64,000 nucleotides of DNA from the NCBI RefSeq assembly GCF_963169125.1, contig NC_084802.1, positions 11,408,896 to 11,472,895 of the forward strand, read 5' to 3'. Within the stretch, counting starts at the first letter, position 1. Each line of letters opens with the position of its first letter. Under the pieces are notes generated by a model. It was given only the letters and a program-made list of their open reading frames with translations, ran no database searches and was not told the origin of the DNA. This document shows, in pieces, positions 1-11,517 of this stretch. The stretch is from Humulus lupulus. Lineage: Eukaryota; Streptophyta; Magnoliopsida; Rosales; Cannabaceae. Position numbers and translations under genes: made by a program.

Positions 1-1
1 A

Positions 2-187
2 TGTAGCTTTGAAAATTTTAAAAAATTGGATGTAAACAAGACTGGTAGGCGTGAAATTGGGTTGTCCAATACTGCATTATTTAGGAAAAGTGAAGTGGGA
101 GATTGGGTGAACTATTTAACACCCCAGCGTGGAAAGAAGCTCATCCAAGAAAAGCTTGGACAATCTAATTTAATGTTTGAATTCTAG
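2..187 (+). CDS. 3' end of a cytosolic sulfotransferase gene (partial at window edge)
   Basis: The frame from base 2 reads 61 codons to a TAG at 185-187. It aligns with the last residues of the complete sulfotransferase at 60840-61829, sharing CSFE, KKLDVNKTG, FRKSEVGDWVN and the end FEF. The family transfers sulfate from PAPS to small hydroxylated acceptors in the cytosol, and the GDW region belongs to the C-terminal PAPS-binding motif. Compared with the downstream gene this copy lacks four residues (EMAK) just after LTP, an in-frame 12-base difference in a conserved helix. The 3' flank (188-388) is recognisably related to the flank after 61829 and has a possible poly(A) signal near 286. Whether the rest of the gene is intact lies outside the window. 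Confidence 0.8.
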   Translation, partial: CSFENFKKLDVNKTGRREIGLSNTALFRKSEVGDWVNYLTPQRGKKLIQEKLGQSNLMFEF

Positions 188-388
188 CTAGCTATGATTT
201 CACTTCTTTGTATTGTTTTTTCACTGTCTTAAGGCTGCAATATTTAAGGAATCAACTTGTTCTTAAGGGTGTGTCTTATTTTATGAATAAATATCTGTGG
301 TCGTATATGTAATTTTTTTTGTTAATTGCTACACATGTATCAATTCAAATATTTTATACCACTCATATGATGGAGACTGACAGGGAGG

Positions 389-600
389 CACTACAAGAAA
401 TTCCATTATTAGCAGCGGGGCACTCCGCCGCTAATAATGTCTAAATCCGCCACTAATACCAATCAGCGACGGGACTCCGCCGCTAATATACCGCGCCTAA
501 AACTTTGTCGCTAATAATGATTATTAGCGGCGTACTGACACACCCGCCGCTAATACCCATGTTCAAGGCATTATTATTAGCCGCGGGGTCCGCCGCTAAT
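389..600. repeat. CACTA-1 left terminal repeat and subterminal palindromes
   Basis: After the CACTACAAGAAA terminus there are repeated units of the form ATTAGCGGCGG, a short spacer, then CCGCCGCTAAT, for example around 406-433 and 575-600. Each unit can fold into a hairpin. In CACTA elements such subterminal repeats are the binding sites of the element-encoded DNA-binding protein; that role here is inferred. Confidence 0.8.
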
Positions 601-838
601 ATTGTTTTTATAATTTTTTTTAAATTAAATTTTAAATAAATTATTAAATTAATATTTATTAAATTTAATTATTTTTAAAAATAATTTATAATATAAATTA
701 ACTAAAATAAACATTTAATTAATTTAAACATAACTAACATTAAAATTAATATAAATAGTTTAAATATTGATCAGCCTAGTAAATATCACTATAGTTATTA
801 AAAATAAATAAAGTATTAATTCAGTCCAAATATATAAA

Positions 839-2789
839 CTAGTAACTAAAGAAAGTCATTAAGATAATATTGAAATTGTCCTCATCTTCAACATTTTGGT
901 TTGGCTGTGAGGAGGGCGGCTGTGACGGTGGCGGTGGTTGTGGCGGTGAGGGTGACGGCCGTGGCTGTGGCGGTGAAGGAATATAAGGTGGTTGTGATGA
1001 TCGTTCGAGCGTGAGGTCACCAAACAGATCTCGAGGCTGTGGCTGTGGCTGCGACCCACCTCCAACCTCCCAATATCTAACATTAGGTGGCGGAGGCTGC
1101 ATCGATCCTCCTGGAAAATCGGTAAAACTAAAATGTAGTGGAGGAGACTGGGAAGAGGGTCCAAAAGTGTATTGGTTTTGATACTGAGGAGGTTGTTGCG
1201 ACGACATATGTGGCGGATACATTGGGTGAGGCTGGTACAGCTGCTGTGGCGGATACTGTGAAGGAGGCTGGAACTGCTGCTGTGAAGGAGGCTGATACTG
1301 CTGTGAAGGAGGCTGAGAAGATGAACCACCTTCGGATTGTGGTGGCAAATGCCTCTGCAGAAAACTGTCAAACATTGGGTCATATAGTTTACTGGGATGC
1401 ACAGTTGTCGAAGTCTCAAACGTCTCACGAATTTCCTTCATCGTCAAAGCCATAACTCTCATATCTTCATTAGGCGAAGCAGCAGTATTTGCTTGGGACT
1501 GACTTTGATGTGTAGAGCTAGAGGATGCCTTTTTTGCCTTCCCTTTCGCCCTATAACCCACTCCTCTTTGGTAGTCAGATCTCTCCCCGAGTACTTTACT
1601 TAGTATCTCGTATTGATCGATCGGGGACGAATCAACACCAGATACATTTAGAGATGCCTCACTCTGCTATTGACTTTGCCTCTCATGCTGTGACCTCTCA
1701 ACCTCAGCCGCCATTTTTTCCTGTATAAAGATAACATTATAAAGGAAAATTAGAAACATTAGAAACAAGAAAACAATACTATTCACTTACATAATCTTGT
1801 TGAGCTGCCTCATTGACAAAAGATTTTGTCGATTTTCTCATATGAGCATCCCTCCAAGTATCAACAACATGCGCATCCGGGTTCTCCTATACAAATGTAA
1901 ACAAAATGTTTCAAAATGTGTTATTTTATAAAATTAAATTAACATCTTCACTTACATATTGGTGACGCTTAGCTGCCAACGACTTTATGCCTTGTGTTGT
2001 TACATACTTCATTTGTCTTCTGTTTGCTTAATTTTTAGCGGAACGAGCCAAAAATCTTTCGCTCAAGAACATTTCACAAATGAGCTGCCAAGCCTCCTTA
2101 GTGCATTGGTCAGGTGGCTTAGAGAGGACATTCTCCAAATCTTCTGGTCCAGCATAATGATTTTTGAAGTGTCTATGTCTATAGTTCTTTCTCTCGCGAT
2201 ATCTTTCCCCCATCTCCTTGTTGAGAGTTGCCAGAACTGACTCACGTTGTGGATGACCGTCTATATTATAGTAATACTGCATTAAGAAAAAAAATATTAG
2301 ATAACTTGTAAATAATGGAATTAAATAATGAAAAGTACAAGATTTGTAATTTTTTTACCCTCATACGATCAAGCACTTGTCCTTAAACTGTTGAGGTACA
2401 TCAGCAAAATCCAAATAATGCCCTGGACACAAAATGGAAACTAGAGTGCCCAACATGCGAATAAAAGCTTGATCCTCCTGCCCAACCACTTTGTTGGTCA
2501 CAGGATCAAGCTCTAGATCCAATGGTTTCCCAGCTTTTTTCCTTCGTTCTTCAAGAACATTATTACTAGCAGGGTCACGACCTTTTCTTCTCGTCGGTGG
2601 GGCTTTAAAATTTATTAACAATAATCAGTATTAGTATTGATGTTATATTTATCTAACAATATAATTTCTAAAAATAATTTTGATATGCAATATTTAACCT
2701 GACTCGCAAGATGTTGGTACCCTAGAAGGATCTGGCGGGTCTTGACCCCCACCATCTCCGCCGTGATAAGTAGCTATATCAGCTGACAT
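839..2789 (-). pseudogene. TNP1-like CACTA DNA-binding protein gene, five exons, broken
   Basis: Five exons join in frame on the minus strand: 2789-2699, 2602-2367, 2276-1956, 1886-1791 and 1720-839, all with GT-AG borders, giving about 542 codons. Exon 1 starts MSADIATYHGG. Exons 2-4 carry the plant transposase (Ptta/En/Spm) pattern, with W-x-LIC-x-MF, a Ser-Ala-Lys-Asn stretch, KYVTTQG, an ENPDAHVVDTW segment and an R-K-S-T-K-S segment. Exon 5 is rich in Pro, Gln and Ser. In CACTA elements this product binds the subterminal repeats and assists transposition. Lesions are TAA at 2030-2028 and TAG at 1669-1667, both in frame. The exon 2 donor (GTATGA) was chosen because it keeps phase; a GTAAAA donor 8 bases on would run through a TGA. 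Exon borders are my reading and not confirmed by transcripts. Confidence 0.72.
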
Positions 2790-2883
2790 TATACTTCAGT
2801 TTAAAATTTATTAGTTAGTAATTAGCATTAAATAGAAGTATATCACATTGAATTCATAATAATAATAATTACAAAAAAAAAAA

Positions 2884-3142
2884 CTTCATTATATTTAAAT
2901 ATATAGTTCTGTTACACAAATAGAAAAAACTAAACAGAGTAATCACTATCATTTCCATCAGTAATCGGAGACACATTTTCATCTTCACAAAGCTCAAATA
3001 TCTTATATTATAATTACAAAAAAAACACTTCATTATATTTAAATACATAGTTCTATTACACAAATAGAAAAAAACTAAACAGAGTAATCACTATCATTTC
3101 CATCAGTAATCGGAGACACATTTTCATCTTCACAAAGTTCAA
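2884..3142. repeat. Tandem duplication of the TNP2 3' end
   Basis: A segment of about 115 bases (2884-2998) that includes the last codons and stop region of the TNP2-like gene is repeated at 3029-3142 with a few differences. The copies are offset by about 145 bases. The outer copy is not part of the reading frame, which ends at 3075. Confidence 0.8.
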
Positions 3143-6100
3143 CAACCAATTCATCTTCTGCATATGCAACGTCCTCATGTTCTGACATATCAGCTTCGTC
3201 GTCACCATCTTCATCAGCTCCAACATATGCAGCAAGTTGATCAGATTGCATAATCAACTCTCCAAGGTCCACAATCAACACAAAATTTGATGAACTTGTT
3301 TCATGTACAACATCAATAACATCATTAACCTCATCAGAATTGTCTTTAATGTCCCAAATCTGTCGATGATTCACATCTTCTACAACTTTCCAATCACGAC
3401 CTCTAAGTAAATCATCGAGATAGAAAACTTGCTTAGCTTGAGTAGCAAGTATGTACGGCTCATCTTTGTACCATTCACCATTGATGTTTATACTGGTGAT
3501 ATTATTTTCAATGATTGTTTTCTTCATTCTTGGATTTGTATTAAACCATTTGCACCGAAATAATGCCACTAAATATGCACCAGTGAAAGAAAGTATCACT
3601 ACTTCTTCAAGCGTGCCGTAATAATTAAAACCTTCTGTTCCGACAGCAGACACTCCACTATTCTGTGTGGTGCGCTTTTTGTCTCGATCGTGTGCAATAA
3701 ATCGAACACCATTGACTATACAACCTTGGTAAAAGGTTGAAAAATGATCTGACCTAGATGCTAAAGCTAACAGTTCATCACCGTTTTCCAAAGACCCAAG
3801 CTTGTGCAAGTCATATATCTAAATACATAGAATGATATTAGATTCACAAAATATATCATTAATAAAATCACTGTTCAAAGTTCAAAGTTCAAAGCTACCT
3901 TTTTATGAAACCACGAACGAAATTTTTTCCTATGCAAACGATCATGATCACCATCTCGGTATTTTTGTTTAATCTCTTGTAGGTGTTCGCTGTTAATTAG
4001 AATAGTGTTACGGTTTTTTATAACAAAAAACTGATAATAACCACACATGTTCTAATTTATAAGAGAATAAACTTACTCTAAATAAGGCTCAATTTCAGGA
4101 GAATTCTCAAGTATGAACTACTCAGCTATTTCACGAGTCTTATGATCGAGAGTCTTCAAAGTTCCCTTTGTGAGTGGACGACATTGAGATTGGAAAACTG
4201 CAAGATTTCGTGGGATATAAGTTGCATCTTCATTTCGATCAAGACGGTTAAATCTTGTTTCAATGCCTTTGAAATACATTGAACAAAAGGTCAAAGCCTC
4301 GTCTGCAACATAGCCTTCGGCGATCGACCCTTCAGGGCGAGCTTTATTTCCCACATAATTCTTTAATTTTTTCATGTACCTTTCAAAAGGATACATCCAC
4401 CTCATAAATACCGGACCACCCAATATTGCTTCTTCTGGCAAATGTAATACCAAATGAATCATTATGTCAAAAAAAGCTGGAGGAAAAATCAACTCCATCT
4501 TGCACAATATCTGAATAAGATCATTTTGTGCTTCCTCCATATCTTTAACATTTAAAGTCCTCGAACATATTTGCCTGAAGAAATTGCACAATTCTGCAAT
4601 AGTGGTCGATATAGATTTTTGAAGAAACTTGCGAACACCGAGAGAAAGTAATCGTTGCATTATCACATGATAATCGTGTGACTTCAACCCAAGAATATTT
4701 GTATTATTCTCGGACACTTTCTTCTTCAAATTTGAACAAAAGCCATCTGGAAATCTAACTCCTTTTATAAACTGACAAAACTGTTGCCTCTGCGCCGGAG
4801 TTAACACATAAGGAGCGTGCGGCTTCATCAGCTTCCCATTCTCATCTTCATAAATCCACAATGATTCTCTCACACCCATCTTTTTCAAATCATGTCTGGC
4901 ATTAGTGGTGTCCTTAGATTTATCACTGTCTAAGATGGTGCCAAGGAGACTATCACACACATTCTTCTCAACATGCATGACATCTATATTGTGTTTTAAT
5001 TTGTTTGTACACCAATACTCAAGCTCGTAAAAAATACTTTTTTTCCTCCAATTACCTTCATCTACTCCTCTTTTACGTTTCACACCCCCAAACTGGACAT
5101 GTTTTCCTGGAACTTGCGCTGCAAGAGCATTAACTTGTTATAGTATATCCTCACAAGTAAACCGTCTCGGAGGACGTCTTCTCTCAACTTCTCCCTCGAA
5201 CTCTTTGTCTCTTCTCATTCGATGAGTACTTGGCAAGAATCTTCTGTGACCAACGTAAGATGTCTTACCGATCACTCGGATGGAAGTTGTGTCCTCATTA
5301 CACGTAGGACAAGCTTTGTATCCCTGACCACTCCATCCAGACAAACTACTGCGAGCTGGAAAATCGTTCACTGTCCACAAAAGGGCTGCCCGCACCATGA
5401 ACATCCTGTTGGTTGTACTATCTCTTGTATCAACTCCGTTAACCCACAGATCCTTCAACTCATCCACCAATGGTCTCAGAAATACATCCATGTCCTTACC
5501 GGGTGATTTTGGCCCAGGAATAAGGAGGGTCAACATGAAATAATTGTCTTTCATGCACAACCAAGGTGGCTGATTATAGTTTGCCAACACCACAGGCCAC
5601 ATGCTGTATGCAAGGTTCATGTTGCCAAATGGATTAAATCCACCAGCAGCTAAGCCCAAACGAACATTTCTGGGATCCCTTGAAACATCAGGATGCTCGG
5701 CATCAAAGTCCTTCCACGCAGAGCCGTCCACCGGGTGTCGCATCACCCCTTCATCTTTTGATTTCCCGGCGTGATGCCATATCATGTGTTTTGCTGTAAT
5801 CCTTGAACTGTATAATCTTTTCAACCGAGGGGTCAACGGAACGTAACGCATCACCTTGTGTGGCACTTTTTTTTCTTTCGTCATTTCGGAAGTAATCCAT
5901 CTACTACTTCCGCATACTAGACATGTCTCTTAAGATGCATGCTCATTGTAAAATAAGCAGCAATCATACTGACACACATGAATGGACTCGTATCCCAACC
6001 CTAATTTTTTCAATCTCTTTTTCGCCTCGTAGTACGATCCCGGGATTTTGTTTTCCTTAGGAAATGCAAGCTTTAACAACTTCAGCAATTCATCAAATAT

Positions 6101-6580
6101 GTTGTTAGGCATCTTCCCTCTAACTTTTAGATGCAATAACTTTGCTAAAAAGTTCAGGGATGAAATCCAATCACAGCCAGGATACAACTCCGCTTCAATC
6201 TCCTCAAATAACTCGTCATAATACTGACTCCCAGCGGGATCCCTTTCTACTTCCTCAGTTGTCGGTAAAAGGAAGTCTTCCACAACGTGAATCATCTCAT
6301 CGTCTTCATTCTCATCAACCACCTCATCAGCAACAATTTCTTCCACCTCACCATGAAAAATCCACTTATCATAAGCTTGATGAAAACTCCTATCGAATAC
6401 GTGTGCCCAAACTACATCCAAAGATTCAAATCTATTATTATTGCATCTCACACACGGGCACCTAATTCTTCCATCAGAATCTTTATGTTCCGACGCCATC
6501 CTCAAAAAAGCTTGCAGACCATTCCAATATTCTTGACAACCACGATTTCTCAATGTTGTCTAAGTCTTGTCAATCGCCAT
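3075..6580 (-). pseudogene. TNP2-like CACTA transposase gene, three exons, four in-frame stops
   Basis: Exons 6580-4077, 3989-3899 and 3818-3075 join in frame with GT-AG borders (phases 2 and 0) to about 1,112 codons, the usual size for TNP2. Domains in order: the transposase-associated N-terminal domain (about residues 10-80, with CPCVRC), the tnp2 transposase core (Transposase_21, about 233-480, with WHHAGKS, FNPFGNM and CPTC), DUF4218 (about 630-770, with FMRWMYPFERYM), a short exon with EHLQEIKQKY, and DUF4216 (about 935-1000, with RCKWFN). The tail is acidic. The protein would catalyse excision and insertion of CACTA elements. Stops in frame lie at codon 7 (6562-6560), codon 217 (5932-5930), codon 481 (5140-5138) and codon 821 (4120-4118). 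I see no frameshift in the long exon. The start is the ATG at 6580. Confidence 0.85.
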
Positions 6581-7795
6581 CTAAAGTGTTATAAGAGTGT
6601 GAGTTTTAGTAATGTGAATAGAAATGGATAACAAAGGATATTTGTTATCATTTTTGAAATCTTATGCAATATTTTAATATCTTATGCTATTTTATGATGT
6701 TTTATTTGATAATGTTATTTATAAACAAATTAATTTTTTTTCCTAAACTAATTTATTATTTATTAAAATTTTATTGAATATTATATCTAACTTTTATTAT
6801 TTAATTAATTAAAATATTATAAATTAATTAAAAAATAAATTATTATTTATATAATTATTTATTGTTATTTTTTTAAACTTTTATTAAATATAATTATCAA
6901 TTTCTATATTCATGTAATTTATAAATTATTATTTATTCATAATTTTTTAATTTTTAATAATAATAATAATAATAATAATAATTTTATAAATTAATTATTA
7001 TTTGACTTTAAGACTAATTTATATTTTTAAATAATTAGATAAATTTTATTAATAATATTTTAAACTTATCATTTTTGTGCCGATATCCATGTAATTGATG
7101 GTTGTAGTCAACAACCATCAATCACAAACATACCAAGACTAAGAAAATAAATTAACTACTAATTAATTTTTTTGTTCTATTTTTACAAATTATAATAATA
7201 ATAATAACATATGTTCAAGCAAAAAGGAGAAAAAAGAACAAAATAACATGATAAAATGCACTTATTGTTGTTTTTTTTTTCTATGCTCACTTTTTTTATT
7301 AAATAAACTATCTTAAATTTGTTTAAAAAAATTTCACAATCTAAACAAAATTAGTTTCCTTATTAAAAATATCAAGTTGCGATGAAAGTTATTTAGTAGT
7401 ATAAAAGCTTTCACTTATTTGACTAAATACTTTTTTTTTTGACAAAAATTAATAAGTAGTTCAAAAAATTTGGTGTGGCCGCTAATAATGGCAATGGAGA
7501 AACACAGACGTGATATAATTAGTTTGTTTCAATTTTAATTTAAAAAATAATTACAATTTTTTTTAAAATAAAAAATAATTCAAAATTTATTACTAAAATT
7601 TAAAAATGATTCAAACATTAAAAAAATATTTTAAAATTTAAATTAATTTTAATTGAATTTGTATATTTTTCTAGCACTTAGTTTAATTAATATTATATAA
7701 TTAAGAAAATAATGATAAAGAAAATATAGGTGCTAATAATCTGATTGATCAAGTTTAAATCCTCTTTATTCAATATTAACAAAAATACTATATTT
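6581..7795. other. AT-rich non-coding part of CACTA-1
   Basis: This stretch is very AT-rich, with runs of TAA near 6960 and poly-T tracts. No coding frame or RNA gene was recognised. Bases about 6612-6700 are nearly the same as about 23441-23530 on the far side of Tat-1, so this part of CACTA-1 holds a diverged internal duplication. Confidence 0.7.
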
Positions 7796-7800
7796 TACTT

Positions 7801-10528
7801 TGTTGACGCCGTTTTTCGTCAAACAGTGAAAGAAGAGCACATAAACAATAACTGATAATGGCTAATTGAAATAAGACAATACAAACACACGATTTTTACG
7901 TGGTTCAGCAGTTAAATCTGCCTAGTCCAAGAGTCTCTGTTATTAAACTCAAGATTATCTCTGGGAATTCTTCAGGAATGAATTCTCCAGAGTTTTCTCT
8001 CAAGGTTCAGAATTTCGGTCCTTTACAATGGTGCATGGCCTCTCTATTTATAGAGAAGATCGAAGAATACTATCCCACATATTTTGGGTAGTTACTCTTT
8101 TTGTGCAAATCAAATAAATGGCTTTAAATGCCTATAATCAGATATAAAAGGTAACGTCTCCTGAAGACCAGGGGACGTATAACTGACCAAATAATATCCC
8201 ACGATTCTAGGGGATTTATAATAATAAATGAGGATTACATTTCCTATAGACATCACTTATTGTAATGACCCACTAATCTAGACTCTTGGACCATTATCGA
8301 ACTATACATACAAATTTCTTACTAAAACATACATTTGCGAAAATACCATAATTTATTATAAACTTGTAGAAACAAAGGTTACTTTCATAAAAATAAGTAG
8401 GATATGGGTACCCATTGTCTTTAAAACAAAAATAACTTAAAATGAAAAGAGTTACATAGAAAATGCGGAAAATACATGTAAAACCATAAAAAAAAAGTAA
8501 AATGAGACTACATCCTCGAATTGAATAACGCTCGACCCCTTGACTCCATTCATCATCGATACACATCCTCTAAGCGTCACGAATCTTACCGCCTCTAAAG
8601 CTATTTTCCTGCACATAAAACAAAAAGGAATGAGCCTAATGCCCAGCAAGGAAAATCTAACACATAGTCATAAACATAAATTTCATAATAAACGTAAAGA
8701 CATATCATAACACTTAATACATACACTTATTATAATGGCCATTATTACTTGGGGTCCCATAGACTAAACAAGCTTATGCCCATGAGATTAGTGGGGTCCT
8801 ACTAGCTAAGTAGGCATATGCCCATAATCTTTTGGGGGTCTTGTTAGTCAAATAGGGCATAAGCCCAAGCCTACAAACATACACATTTATAGCATATTCA
8901 TAACATATCATATTTCATAACATATATACATAAGATAACATAAGCAAGACACATATAGATTCTATCCTATTTTCCTTACCAAAGTTACTGGGATATGTGG
9001 ACTGAGTTGGGACATTTTGGAACACTCCTAATAACCATTAAAAAGAGTGAGTCTAAAGAAGAAAGGAGATGAAATGAAAGGGATGGAAAGACTAAACCAT
9101 TGAAAGTTACACTTACCAAAACTTATGTGCTCAAGAGCTTAGATTTCCTAACCAAAATAAAATGGGGTTAGGAGACTGAGTAGAAGATTAAGAAAGGGAA
9201 AATAACTTAAAACAAATGAAGTAGAGTTTTGGTTACCTCAAAGACTTGTAAGATCAAATTACACCACAACAGAAATACTATAGAACCTCACTTCCCAAAG
9301 TGTTTGATAAGCTTATGATGTTTAAGCTTATGATTTTCCCAAACCAGGTGTTTACACTCTCACACTCACTTAACACTAGCAGCTTCTGAACTTAGAGCAA
9401 AAGGTGAATAATGGCTGGGTACTAGGTCCTATTTATAGAGTTTGGGAATGAAAGTATCTTGATTTTACTTGAATAAAAATAATGGATTTTTAGGTGAAAA
9501 TCATTTGAATAATCGTTCAGCAGAGGCTGAAGACTCATGCAAAAGATGCTGGACTTTTGAAGAAGTTTGAATGGCTGAAAGGAAAATAATTCAAAAATGT
9601 TTGAATTTATGCTGGAGGAGGCGATATATCGCCCCCTATAGGCGATATATCGCCTGGACCATTGTTCCCGAGGCGACCGTGCATCAATTCGTGTTTTCCG
9701 TATCTACGTGCTGCGATATATCGCCCCCTATAGCTGCGATATATCGGCACACGCTGAATATTTAAACACGAAATTACACATTTTTAGCTAAGTTGGAATG
9801 GAGTAAACAGCCTTGACTAAGCCTTCAACGTATTCAAAGCTGCTGACTGACCCTATAACATTCAAACTTTACTCCTTATTAAATTTAATCCTAAAAAATA
9901 CTTAATCCTTAATCACCATTCATAACATGTGCTTAAAATCCTATTGGTTGATATCTAAACCTTATAGTACAATAAATATAATCCTTAACATCAGTCATAT
10001 TAATCAACCTTAGGTTAAAATTAATATTCTTAAACTATAGGTTAAACTTAGAAAATCTACAAGTACTACTATGAGTGTCCAAATAATTCCCGGTCTGAAC
10101 CAAAAATCCACAGTTACAAAGATAATACTAAACATACTATAATACTACTAAACAATTAGCTAAGTAAAGTTCTTGGACTCTACACTTATATATATTCAAG
10201 GTGGTTATCAGGTATCTCCAAGGCTTTAACTTCCCAGGTTTCCCGTCATCTGTCGAGCTAAAGGCATCTTCCGAGGTCACATGGCTTTCGAGATCGTATG
10301 TGCGTCTAGCTTGGGACCCCTGATCCGAGGTCATGCCTGAAGATGAATGCTTCCCCAGAGCTGCCTTTCGATATCATGAACACTCCGAGGTCACCATATT
10401 CGAGGTCGTCTATGTCCTGCAGGCTCGATATTTAATCCCGGAGCATACTTCCAACTTTATGAGTCCACTTGTTTGCGAATCCAAATTTCGAGGTCATATT
10501 TAGCATAGCTCGAAATCTGGGTGTAACA
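7801..10528 (-). repeat. Tat-1 3' LTR, split by a solo LTR
   Basis: Bases 7801-8260 and 10185-10528 together match the 799-bp LTR at 21851-22649 with about 12 mismatches. The middle is a 1,924-bp insertion plus a 5-bp duplication. A TATA-like CTATAAATAG lies on the minus strand near 8045-8053, as in the other LTR. Confidence 0.93.
8261..10184. mobile_element. Solo LTR of another Gypsy family inside the Tat-1 LTR
   Basis: The 1,924-bp insert begins TGTAATGACC, ends GACTCTACA, and is flanked by a perfect 5-bp duplication CTTAT (8256-8260 and 10185-10189). The uninterrupted partner LTR at 22306-22310 shows the empty site. TG...CA ends, the 5-bp duplication and no coding content fit a solo LTR left by recombination. 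Its minus strand shares a CCTTGCTGGGC-type core with the LTRs at 32901 and 63113, so I infer minus orientation. It holds four copies of a GCGATATATCG palindrome. Confidence 0.85.
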
Positions 10529-10544
10529 TCTTGCCCCCTCAAAA
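10529..10544 (-). promoter_or_regulatory. Tat-1 polypurine tract
   Basis: On the minus strand the bases directly before the 3' LTR read TTTTGAGGGGGCAAGA. Its place and purine content fit the plus-strand primer for reverse transcription. Confidence 0.75.
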
Positions 10545-10792
10545 GTATTTGTTCGAATCATAAGAGAAGGAAACTTTTGAACTACTTTCTTTGAGAACTG
10601 TACCGTCACACTTTTGAAAATGGACACGCGTCAGCTGGGTATTGCTCATTTTTTGGTACTTGAGTACCTTGGAAACATGCCCACGATCATCCGTCTGCCA
10701 CCTTTTCGGCGCCATCTTGTCATTGATTCCCATCCGTCCGATCTAGCAAGGATTTCATTCAATGCCCCGGATTAATCCCCCTTTTTCCACCT

Positions 10793-10801
10793 ATATATAC
10801 G
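10793..10801 (+). promoter_or_regulatory. TATA box of the Tat-1 antisense gene
   Basis: The sequence CTATATATACGAGACC lies on the plus strand. It is followed after about 30 bases by a pyrimidine-rich stretch suited to a start site near 10825, then a non-coding exon that ends at a GTAAGT donor (11011). Confidence 0.6.
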
Positions 10802-11517
10802 AGACCCCACTCTTCATCTTCATTTTTACCTTCGTTCACCAAAAGCAAGAAAAGAAGAAAAACAAAACCAGAGACCTCTTTATAAAGTTTCTATTCTGTG
10901 CATGTTTTCTCGGCCAAAGAAACAAAGAACCCCTGGTCTGTTCGAGTCCGTGACTTCTTATTTGCAACCTCTTCTTCAATCAACGATCTCTCTGCAAATG
11001 CCATTATTGTGTAAGTGTGCAATCTTCGTTTTCCATTTTGTCAGTTTTTATTCATGTTGTTCTTGCTGTGTATGTGTATATACTAGTTTACATCCTTAGC
11101 ATGATATGATAGGAGGTTTTGATCCGATAGGCTCTCATGCTTTTTAGACTTTCATACTGGATTTACATCACTGGTTCATACCCAGTTTTCATGTTTGAGT
11201 GAGGTTCCTATTTTCTGGGTTTTGAAATTTTTAGGTGACGTTTCTTGTACACTAAGTTTTCGGGTAAAAAACCTTGCCTTTGATAAATGCACGAAGTCCA
11301 AGAATGCCTTTTCTGATTAACCGCCACTCTTTTTTCCCTTGATCTTCGGGATTTTCAAAAAAATTTCCACGCTCCTTTCTTTTTTGTGGAACGCACGCCC
11401 TGACTCTTTAATAAGGGTCTTAATGTTTAGCTTGTTTTGCTCCTAAACCCCGAGCTCGTAACTTCGAGCTCGCAACTCTTGCATGCATGGCCCTCACCAT
11501 TTTTTCTTTCTTGCTAG

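Noticed and set aside
1138..1455. Plus-strand frame with repeated GTAAV-type units
   Set aside because: It is the mirror of the Pro/Gln-rich last exon of the TNP1-like gene on the minus strand.
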